From: Desulfonema limicola
Lineage (GTDB): Bacteria > Desulfobacterota > Desulfobacteria > Desulfobacterales > DYRC01
Reading direction: 5' to 3'
DNA length: 5,442 bases
NCBI GenBank assembly: GCA_020718925.1
Contig: DYRC01000280.1
Coordinates: 1 to 5,442, forward strand
The notes beneath the pieces are model-generated. The model did no database searches. It worked only from the letters and a program-made list of their open reading frames with translations, and was not told where the DNA came from. The position numbers were made by a program, and so were the translations under genes. Below are positions 1 to 5,442 of this stretch, one piece after another. Numbering within the stretch: the first letter of the stretch is position 1; every line of letters starts with the position of its first letter.

Positions 1-2
1 CT

Positions 3-37
3 CCCCTCTCCTTTCAGGGGAGGGGCCGGGGGAGGGG
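3..37. repeat. C-rich/G-rich intergenic repeat with hairpin and G-quadruplex potential
   Basis: The C-rich arm at 3-11 (CCCCTCTCC) pairs with GGGGAGGGG at 17-25 across a 5-base loop, giving a 9-bp stem with one T-G wobble. The same GGGGAGGGG word recurs at 29-37, so the C-rich arm could pair with either copy. The + strand also carries four G-runs (17-20, 22-25, 28-32, 34-37) separated by 1, 2 and 1 bases, which fits a four-tetrad G-quadruplex pattern. No T-run follows the stem, so it is not a clear intrinsic terminator. Repeats of this CCCCTCCCC / GGGGAGGGG kind are dispersed between genes in several bacterial genomes; whether this one is multicopy here cannot be seen from one window. It may begin upstream of the window edge. 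It ends 43 bp before the ATPase start codon, within its likely 5' untranslated region. Confidence 0.7.
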
Positions 38-71
38 TGCTTTGATAGCGAATCGGTATGATATTAAAAAC

Positions 72-75
72 GAGG
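72..75 (+). promoter_or_regulatory. Ribosome binding site that decides the ATPase gene start
   Basis: GAGG lies 5 bases before the ATG at 81. The reading frame stays open upstream through a TTG at 42 and out of the window, but that TTG follows directly on the G-rich repeat and has no sensibly spaced purine motif apart from the repeat itself. The protein start from ATG 81 (MNKRKFHSYGPV) also looks like the usual beginning of this ATPase family, so 81 is preferred. Confidence 0.75.
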
Positions 76-80
76 ATAAC

Positions 81-1673
81 ATGAACAAAAGAAAATTTCA
101 TTCTTACGGACCTGTTGACAGCGAGGAACATTTCTGCGTTCCCCGAAACGAACTGATTGAGAAATGCTTCCGGCAGCTTATCGGCAATCCCGAAAAAAGC
201 GGTCATTATTTCACAATCTGGGCGCCGAGGCAGACCGGCAAAACATGGCTGATGCGGCAGGTGAAAAAGGAAATCGAAAGATTGTACGGCAGCAGATTTC
301 TGATCGGGTGTCTGTCGGTACAGGGAATCATCATGGAAACCGATGATTCTGACGAAGTTTTGTTCAGACAACTCCCCCGTATCATCAGAGAGGGCTTCGG
401 AATCGAACCTGCTCCGCCGAAAACATGGGATGACTGGATTGACTGGTTTTCGCTCGGAAAAGGATTGTTCGATAAGCCTGTTATTCTGTTTATTGATGAA
501 TTTGACAGCCTGCCGCCGAAAATGATTGATCGACTGATTACGCTGTTCAGGGATATGTATCTGAAACGGGAAAGTTTCATTCTTCACGGACTTGCGCTGA
601 TCGGTGTGCGGGCGGTTCTCGGAGTTGAAAGTCTGCGCGGGTCGCCGTTCAATATCCAGAGGTCTCTTCATGTGCCGAATTTCACGGAAGACGAAGTGCG
701 GGATCTGTTCAGCCAGTATCAGGAAGAAAGCGGACAGAGAATTGACCCGGAAGTTGTAATAAAGCTTTACGAATCCACGCGCGGTCAGCCCGGACTTGTG
801 TGCTGGTTCGGGGAACTGCTGACGGAAAAGTATAATCCCGGAAAAGACAGTCCTGTTGATATGCTGTTATGGAACAGAGTTTATCAGAGGGCTATGAATA
901 TCGAATGGAACAACACGGTTCTGAATCTGGTGAAAAAAGCCAACGGTGAGTATCGGAATTATGTCCTTGAACTTTTTACGAAATCGGATATACGGTTCGC
1001 ACTTGATGCGGACTGGTGCAACTTTCTTTATCTGAACGGAATCATTGATGCCAAAACGGAAAAAAGTGACGCCGGAGAAGAAATTTCGGTATGTTCTTTT
1101 TCATCTCCCTTTATTCAGCAGAGACTTTACAACGCACTTACCGCAGATGTTGTCGGCGACCGCCTGCCGATTCTCGTACTTGAACCGCTTGATGATCTGG
1201 CAGATGTGTATGAGGGAGAAGAACTGAATCTTCCCGCGCTCATGGAACGCTACAAAGCCTATCTGAAACGGCTGAAAGCAAGGGGGCTGAATACGTGGAA
1301 GGATCAGCCAAGGCGTACGGATCTGCAGATAACCGAATATGTAGGTCATTTCCATCTGTACGCATGGCTCAGGGAAGCGATTGAGGATCGGTGTATTGTC
1401 AGTCCGGAATTTCCGACAGGAAACGGCAGAGTTGATCTGCATCTGAAATGCGGCGGGAAACGCGGTATTATTGAGGTAAAGAGCTTTAAAAGCCTGACAA
1501 AAATAAAAACAGCCAAAATTCAGGCTGCCCGGTATGCGACAAAACTGGGGCTGAATTGTGTAACCGTTGCCGTATTTGTTCCGACAGACGATGAGAATAT
1601 TCTGAATCAGCTTTCAGGTGAAACAGACATTGACGGCGTGAGCGTAACTGTTTCGGCAATCAGCTGGGTCTGA
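81..1673 (+). CDS. AAA-like P-loop ATPase with C-terminal PD-(D/E)XK nuclease-like domain
   Basis: This is a 530-residue soluble protein with no signal peptide or membrane helix. The N-terminal part resembles the AAA-like (AAA_35/ATPase_2-type) families. Walker A is APRQTGKT at residues 48-55, with Ala where the first Gly of the motif usually stands. Walker B is ILFIDE at 135-140, followed by F141-D142. A sensor-like strand ending in Arg (LIGVR, 173-177) and a GQPGLV turn at 235-240 lead into a probable helical/winged-helix part. The C-terminal section (about 415-505) has the order expected of a PD-(D/E)XK fold: Asp452 in RVDL, Glu465 and Lys467 in IIEVK, and Gln481 in the following helix. 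An ATPase driving or gating a nuclease is the natural reading; the role is unknown. Such fusions are common, often multicopy, in Desulfobacterota and cyanobacteria, and some are suspected of defence or mobile-element roles. No partner gene is evident. Function is inferred; the domain call is fairly sure. Confidence 0.88.
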   Translation: MNKRKFHSYGPVDSEEHFCVPRNELIEKCFRQLIGNPEKSGHYFTIWAPRQTGKTWLMRQVKKEIERLYGSRFLIGCLSVQGIIMETDDSDEVLFRQLPRIIREGFGIEPAPPKTWDDWIDWFSLGKGLFDKPVILFIDEFDSLPPKMIDRLITLFRDMYLKRESFILHGLALIGVRAVLGVESLRGSPFNIQRSLHVPNFTEDEVRDLFSQYQEESGQRIDPEVVIKLYESTRGQPGLVCWFGELLTEKYNPGKDSPVDMLLWNRVYQRAMNIEWNNTVLNLVKKANGEYRNYVLELFTKSDIRFALDADWCNFLYLNGIIDAKTEKSDAGEEISVCSFSSPFIQQRLYNALTADVVGDRLPILVLEPLDDLADVYEGEELNLPALMERYKAYLKRLKARGLNTWKDQPRRTDLQITEYVGHFHLYAWLREAIEDRCIVSPEFPTGNGRVDLHLKCGGKRGIIEVKSFKSLTKIKTAKIQAARYATKLGLNCVTVAVFVPTDDENILNQLSGETDIDGVSVTVSAISWV

Positions 1674-1713
1674 TCTTAATATCATTTAATTTGATGATCG
1701 GAGAGAACATGGT

Positions 1714-1914
1714 ATGAATCAAAAGAAAATCATCATCATAGGAGGTCCGAACGGTGCGGGTAAGACCACCTTTGCATTTGAATTTTTACCCAAAGAAGCC
1801 GGGTGTCTATTGAACAATTTTGAAAAAATCTATAAACCGATTGTTGATGAGTGGGCGATTTATGATAATTCGTCTTTACTTCCGATTCTCATTAATGAAG
1901 GATACAAACAATGA
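1714..1914 (+). pseudogene. Zeta-toxin-like P-loop kinase remnant, internal in-frame deletion
   Basis: The 66-codon frame starts with a textbook zeta-toxin-like (Zeta_toxin/AAA_33) N-terminus: a hydrophobic strand IIIIGG, Walker A GPNGAGKTT at residues 11-19, then FAFEFLP. From about residue 34 it switches to what looks like the C-terminal end of the same family (NFEKIYKPIVDEW, then YDNSS and PILINEG). Members known to me are about 190-200 residues, so roughly 120-140 residues are absent, including the region holding the substrate-binding Asp (usual NADxIA) and the FETT segment. The frame is intact, so a short protein could be made, but it could not be an active kinase. GGAGAG at 1700-1705 is 8 bases before the ATG. 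A two-codon frame (ATG at 1709, stop at 1715-1717) overlaps the start but is too close to the binding site to matter. Its stop shares ATGA with the next ORF. Alternatively it is an extant small P-loop protein, which I think less likely. Confidence 0.8.
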
Positions 1915-2090
1915 GTGAACAATCTCTGCATCGCCTTGATGATCCCGACTTCCGTAACGCTGAAATCGCTCTGCGCCGGGCAGCAAAAGTGGCGCAGGAA
2001 CGGGCGCGGCGGTTCGGCTGCGAACCGCTAGTCCGAAAAAATGTTGAAAATCAGAATGATCAGGAGAAACCTTATGAACAACAAAATTAA
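1911..2090 (+). CDS. Small 59-residue protein, likely partner of the zeta-like kinase
   Basis: The frame begins ATGAGTGAACAATC at 1911, overlapping the kinase remnant's stop by 4 bp (ATGA), and ends TAA at 2088-2090. The product reads MSEQSLHRLDDPDFRNAEIA, then a strongly basic helix (LRRAAKVAQERARRF), then GCEPLVRKN and a polar tail rich in Asn, Gln and Glu. A GAAGGA at 1897-1902 could serve as ribosome binding site. The pattern of acidic start, NAEIALRRAAKxA helix and short strand resembles small uncharacterised proteins encoded directly after zeta-like kinases in Desulfobacterota and cyanobacteria, which makes a partner or antitoxin role plausible but unproven. The last 17 bases overlap the sensor kinase gene in another frame, and the tail from about residue 46 runs through that gene's ribosome binding site, so the C-terminus may not be original. 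The coupled ATGA arrangement suggests one transcript with the remnant. Confidence 0.65.
   Translation: MSEQSLHRLDDPDFRNAEIALRRAAKVAQERARRFGCEPLVRKNVENQNDQEKPYEQQN
2009..2028. other. Perfect 8-bp inverted repeat with 4-base loop
   Basis: GCGGTTCG at 2009-2016 and CGAACCGC at 2021-2028 are perfect reverse complements around the loop GCTG. The stem lies inside the small ORF, coding for residues of RRFGCEPL, and ends 45 bases before the sensor kinase start. It is followed by an A-run on the + strand and has no downstream T-run on either strand, so it is not an intrinsic terminator. In mRNA it would form a stable hairpin; a regulatory role is conjecture. Confidence 0.5.
2062..2066 (+). promoter_or_regulatory. 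Ribosome binding site of the sensor kinase, inside the upstream ORF
   Basis: AGGAG lies 7 bases before ATG 2074, an ideal spacing, and fixes the kinase start. The next in-frame ATG, at 2119, has no such motif. The site sits within the last codons of the small upstream ORF, so ribosomes finishing that ORF would pass over it, allowing translational coupling. Confidence 0.8.
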
Positions 2091-5000
2091 CCGATCTGAT
2101 TCATTAAGCCGCAGTTTCATGCGGGATTATCTTGCGGCTTCTGTTCCGTCAATCCTTCTGCTGGTGCTGATTGTGGTTATCGGTTCGCAGATATTGACAG
2201 GATTTTTTGCAGAACAGACTGAAAACACAACCCATAACCTGAATGAATTTGCAGAGCAGCATCTCAGGCAGATTGGTGAGCAGTTTATTCAGAATAAAGC
2301 AAGAGATGTCGCAAAGCAGGTTGAGATTTATCTGCGGTCTCACCCGGATATTTCCATGCAGGAACTTCAGAACGATGCGGAATTCAGAAAAATTGCTGTT
2401 CAGATGGTGGGCAAAACCGGCTATACCTGCCTGTATGAAACGGAAACCGGTATTATGCTGATACATCCCAATCCGTCTCTGATTGATTATCGTATGAGCC
2501 TGCTTTCGGAAAAAATTTCCTCATGGTGGACAATCTTTAAACAAAGCCTGAGCGGAACCGAAGTTTCAGATTATTATGACTGGCTGGAGCCGGATGGAAA
2601 AATTCGGGAAAAATACATGACGATGACGCCTGTGGGTGTAAAATTTCATGACACCATGCTGATGATTGCCGCAACCACTTATATTGACGAATTTTCCGCT
2701 CCGGTGGTCTCCATGAAAGCCAAAGCTGATGAAATCCGTGTCCGTTCCAAAGAATTCGTATTTCGTCAAAGTCTGATATTCGGCGTTGCCGGTGTGCTGG
2801 TGATTGTTTTTATACTGATAACCGCATTATGGCTGGCTCGCCGGGCAAAATCCAAATACATTCAGCCGGTTGAACAACTGGCAGCCGCGGCGGGTGAACT
2901 GGGGCAGGGAAAATGGGACGCATTATTGCCGGATGCCATTTCAGATCGGAATGATGAAATCGGCAAATTGTCTCTTGCATTCGGAAATATGTCGGCAAAA
3001 TTACACGAGTTGTTCAGGGAGCAGGAGATTCGCACAGAAGAATTAAAGGAAAGCGAAGAAAAACACCGTTCCCTGTTTGAAAATGCAATCATGGGAATTT
3101 TTCAAACTGCGCCGGACGGGTGGGTTATAAACGCGAATCCTGCTCTGGCTGCGATTTTGGGATATGATTCTGTCGAAGATTTACGTTCTTCGGTTACAGA
3201 CCTTTCAGAACAGGTCTATGTGAATCCCGAAGACAGAAAAACCTTTACCGGCATTCTTGATGAACAGGGGAAAGTCGTAGGATTTGAAACGCAGATGTAT
3301 TGCAAAGATAAAACTCCGATATGGGTATCCTTGTCTGCAAGAATCGTAAGAGATAAAAACGGCAATATTCTTTATTTTGAAGGTTCTATGATTGATATTA
3401 CCGAGCGCAAGTATGCCGAATTTAGGCTGCACAAGCGATCTCAGGAATTGCGGGAGAGTGAGGAACGATACCGGATCATGTTTGAAAAATCCAAAGATGC
3501 GATTCTCATCATTGATAACAATAAATTTGTTGATTGCAATCCGGCAGCCGTGGAGACACTCAGGTATCATTCCAAAGAAGAATTGCTGAACATTCATCCG
3601 TCAGAAGTATCTCCGCCACAACAGCCGGACGGACGATCATCTTTTGAAAAAGCCGAAGAACTGATTGCAATTGTAATTCAGAAAGGCAGTCATCGTTTTG
3701 AGTGGATGCACCATAAGGCTGACGGCGAGGATTTTCCGGTAGAAGTGTCCCTGACCGTTATTCCGTATAAAGGAAAATCGCTTATTCATACGACATGGAG
3801 AGACATCAGCGAGCGCAAGCAGGCAGAAGCGGAACTGGAAAAATACAGAATGCACTTGGAAGAATTGGTTCAGTCGCGTACTGTCGAATTGCAAATTGCC
3901 AATGAATCTATGCAGAAAGAAATTGAGGAGCGCAGACGGGCAGAAGCAGCGATTTCCGAATCCGAACACAGGCTTACGGATATTATCAATTTTCTGCCTG
4001 ATGCCACGTTTGTTATTGACAAAGATGGAAAAATCATCTCATGGAACAAGGCAATCGAAGAAATGACCGGAAAAAAGGCTCAGGACATGATCGGCAAAGG
4101 CAATTACGAATACAGCTTTGCTTTTTATGACAAGCGGCGTCCCATTCTGGTTGATCTGGCAATGATGCCGCATGATGAAGTTTTGGAAAAATATGCAACT
4201 ATCCGGCAAAAAGGCAATGCCCTGATCGGAGAAGCCCTGATTCCCAATTTTAAAAACAAAGGACGCCGATGGCTTATCGGAACTGCCTCAGTGCTGTATG
4301 ATTCAAACGGAGATGTTGCCGGAGCGATTGAAACCATGCGCGACATCACCGAGCGCAGAACGCTTGAAGAAAATCTGAAAAACGCCAAAGAAGATGCGGA
4401 AGCTGCCAACCAAGCCAAAAGTTCGTTTCTTGCCAATATGAGCCATGAACTCCGCACACCGCTCAATGCGATTATCGGTTACAGCGAAATGCTCACAGAA
4501 GACGCCGAGGATTCGGACAATGAAGACATTATTCCCGATCTTCAGAAAATCAACTCAGCCGGGAAACATCTGCTGGGATTGATCAATGATATTCTTGATC
4601 TGTCCAAAATCGAAGCCGGAAAAATGACATTTTATCCTGAAACCTTTGATATTGTCAAAACAATTCAGGAGATTGCAGCTACGGCTATGCCTCTGGCTGA
4701 AAAAAATGCCAATCTGATAAACATCATCAGCCACGAGAATGTGGGCAAAATTCACACGGATCAGACAAAATTACGTCAAATTCTGTTGAATCTTTTAAGC
4801 AATTCGTGTAAGTTCACTGAAAAAGGAACAATCACTCTGGATGCAAAACGCCTTCCTGATGATATGATTGTTTTTGAGGTTCGGGATACCGGAATCGGCA
4901 TGACGCCGGAACAGCTTGCCAAGCTCTTTCAGCCTTTCACGCAGGCGGACGCCTCTACTTCCCGCAAATACGGCGGCACGGGGCTTGGCTTGGTCATAAG

Positions 5001-5442
5001 CAGAAAATTCTGTCAGATGATGGGCGGGGATATTACGGTGAAAAGCGAGGCGGGAAAAGGTTCGGAATTTATAGTAAAGCTTCCGGCAAAGTTCGGCTCT
5101 TCGGCACAGCCTGACAGATTGCCGGATGTAAAGACCTGCCCGGAATCCTGCGCCGAAGTGCTGCTGATTGACGATGATCCGGCTGCCCATGATCTGATGC
5201 GGCGATTTGCTGAGAAAGAAGGGTTTTCTCTGAAAAGTGCTTCAACCGGCGCGGATGGGCTGAAGATGGCAAAAGAGACGCGTCCTGATGTGATTATTTT
5301 AGACGTTCTGATGCCCGATATTGACGGATGGACAATATTGTCGGACATCAAGTCTGACCCTGAGACGGCTGATATTCCGGTTATCATGCAGACTATCATT
5401 GATGATAAAAACACGGGCTTTGCACTCGGCGCATCGGATTAT
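2074..5442 (+). CDS. Hybrid sensor histidine kinase (Cache-HAMP-PAS x3-HisKA-HATPase-REC), 3' end cut
   Basis: An open frame of 1123 codons runs off the window. Membrane helices at about residues 20-45 and 234-255 enclose a periplasmic Cache-type sensor with GKTGY (113-117) and HPNP (131-134), typical of Desulfobacterota kinases; its ligand is unknown. HAMP spans about 252-308 (P265, DEIGKL 294-299). Three PAS domains follow at about 327-447, 462-582 and 628-762, each ending in DITERK, DISERK or DITERR; a coiled coil (about 582-627) separates the second and third. HisKA has the phosphoacceptor His791 in SHELRTP. HATPase has its N box at 906-914 (N906, N910), G1 DTGIG at 938-942, an F box near 952-955 and G2 GGTGLGL at 967-973. 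The receiver domain starts near 1028 with acidic D1033/D1034, phosphoacceptor D1077 in LDVLMP and T1107; the window ends before the conserved Lys-Pro. All key catalytic residues present are intact, so autophosphorylation and intramolecular phosphotransfer to D1077 are expected. Output partner and any further receiver or Hpt domains lie beyond the window. It overlaps the small ORF by 17 bp. Confidence 0.95.
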   Translation, partial: MNNKINRSDSLSRSFMRDYLAASVPSILLLVLIVVIGSQILTGFFAEQTENTTHNLNEFAEQHLRQIGEQFIQNKARDVAKQVEIYLRSHPDISMQELQNDAEFRKIAVQMVGKTGYTCLYETETGIMLIHPNPSLIDYRMSLLSEKISSWWTIFKQSLSGTEVSDYYDWLEPDGKIREKYMTMTPVGVKFHDTMLMIAATTYIDEFSAPVVSMKAKADEIRVRSKEFVFRQSLIFGVAGVLVIVFILITALWLARRAKSKYIQPVEQLAAAAGELGQGKWDALLPDAISDRNDEIGKLSLAFGNMSAKLHELFREQEIRTEELKESEEKHRSLFENAIMGIFQTAPDGWVINANPALAAILGYDSVEDLRSSVTDLSEQVYVNPEDRKTFTGILDEQGKVVGFETQMYCKDKTPIWVSLSARIVRDKNGNILYFEGSMIDITERKYAEFRLHKRSQELRESEERYRIMFEKSKDAILIIDNNKFVDCNPAAVETLRYHSKEELLNIHPSEVSPPQQPDGRSSFEKAEELIAIVIQKGSHRFEWMHHKADGEDFPVEVSLTVIPYKGKSLIHTTWRDISERKQAEAELEKYRMHLEELVQSRTVELQIANESMQKEIEERRRAEAAISESEHRLTDIINFLPDATFVIDKDGKIISWNKAIEEMTGKKAQDMIGKGNYEYSFAFYDKRRPILVDLAMMPHDEVLEKYATIRQKGNALIGEALIPNFKNKGRRWLIGTASVLYDSNGDVAGAIETMRDITERRTLEENLKNAKEDAEAANQAKSSFLANMSHELRTPLNAIIGYSEMLTEDAEDSDNEDIIPDLQKINSAGKHLLGLINDILDLSKIEAGKMTFYPETFDIVKTIQEIAATAMPLAEKNANLINIISHENVGKIHTDQTKLRQILLNLLSNSCKFTEKGTITLDAKRLPDDMIVFEVRDTGIGMTPEQLAKLFQPFTQADASTSRKYGGTGLGLVISRKFCQMMGGDITVKSEAGKGSEFIVKLPAKFGSSAQPDRLPDVKTCPESCAEVLLIDDDPAAHDLMRRFAEKEGFSLKSASTGADGLKMAKETRPDVIILDVLMPDIDGWTILSDIKSDPETADIPVIMQTIIDDKNTGFALGASDY

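Noticed and set aside
42..62. Possible sigma-70 promoter (TTGATA at 42-47, TATGAT at 57-62)
   Set aside because: The spacer is only 9 bases instead of about 17, and no suitable -35 lies at the right distance from TATGAT.
42..80. TTG-initiated 13-residue extension of the ATPase
   Set aside because: The TTG directly follows the G-rich repeat, and ATG 81 has a well-spaced GAGG and a family-like N-terminus.
1101..1442. 113-codon minus-strand frame
   Set aside because: It lies opposite the ATPase-nuclease gene, with no domain and no ribosome binding context.
1674..1713. Terminator between the ATPase and the kinase remnant
   Set aside because: The 40-bp gap is AT-rich but has no stem followed by a T-run.
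1709..1717. Two-codon frame ATG-GTA-TGA overlapping the kinase remnant start
   Set aside because: Only 3 bases separate it from GGAGAG, whereas ATG 1714 has 8; most likely chance.
3205..3597. 130-codon minus-strand frame
   Set aside because: It lies opposite PAS domains of the sensor kinase, shows no recognisable domain and is a shadow of the real frame. The same holds for the other minus-strand frames within 2149-5414.
3399..4359. Recurrent GAGCGCA(A/G) words
   Set aside because: They encode the conserved D-I-T/S-E-R-K/R ends of the three PAS domains and a similar EERRRAE helix, so they reflect protein homology and not a DNA repeat.

Overview
The window reads as a piece of a bacterial chromosome with about 45-50% G+C by eye. 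All supported genes are on the + strand and tightly packed. Protein style suggests a Desulfobacterota (former Deltaproteobacteria) relative, possibly a Desulfonema-like or multicellular magnetotactic sulfate reducer. The clues are a Cache-HAMP-multi-PAS hybrid histidine kinase, an AAA-like ATPase fused to a PD-(D/E)XK-type tail, a zeta-type P-loop kinase with a small partner, and a CCCCT/GGGGAGGGG intergenic repeat. This assignment comes from recognising protein style, not from a search, and is only moderately sure.

Layout. Positions 1-37 hold a C-rich/G-rich repeat that can fold as a hairpin and also carries four G-runs fitting a G-quadruplex. Positions 81-1673 encode a 530-residue ATPase with an N-terminal AAA-like P-loop domain and a C-terminal PD-(D/E)XK nuclease-like domain. 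After a 40-bp gap, 1714-1914 is a 66-codon remnant of a zeta-toxin-like kinase: the Walker A start and the C-terminal end are joined in frame and the catalytic middle is missing. Its stop overlaps the start of a 59-codon ORF (1911-2090) that resembles the small proteins encoded next to such kinases. That ORF in turn overlaps the start of a large hybrid sensor histidine kinase (2074 to the window end, 1123 codons visible), which is cut inside its receiver domain.

How the parts relate. The zeta remnant, small ORF and kinase are chained by 4-bp and 17-bp overlaps. They are probably co-transcribed and may be translationally coupled, and no terminator is visible between the ATPase and the remnant. 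The sensor kinase looks complete up to the window edge: two membrane helices around a periplasmic Cache domain, HAMP, three PAS domains, HisKA with its phosphorylatable His, HATPase and receiver. The first part looks like an accessory or defence-type cargo strip (ATPase-nuclease, decayed toxin) upstream of a signalling gene. I found no convincing undescribed system. The points most worth a second look are the decayed kinase with its intact small partner, and the G-rich element in front of the ATPase gene.
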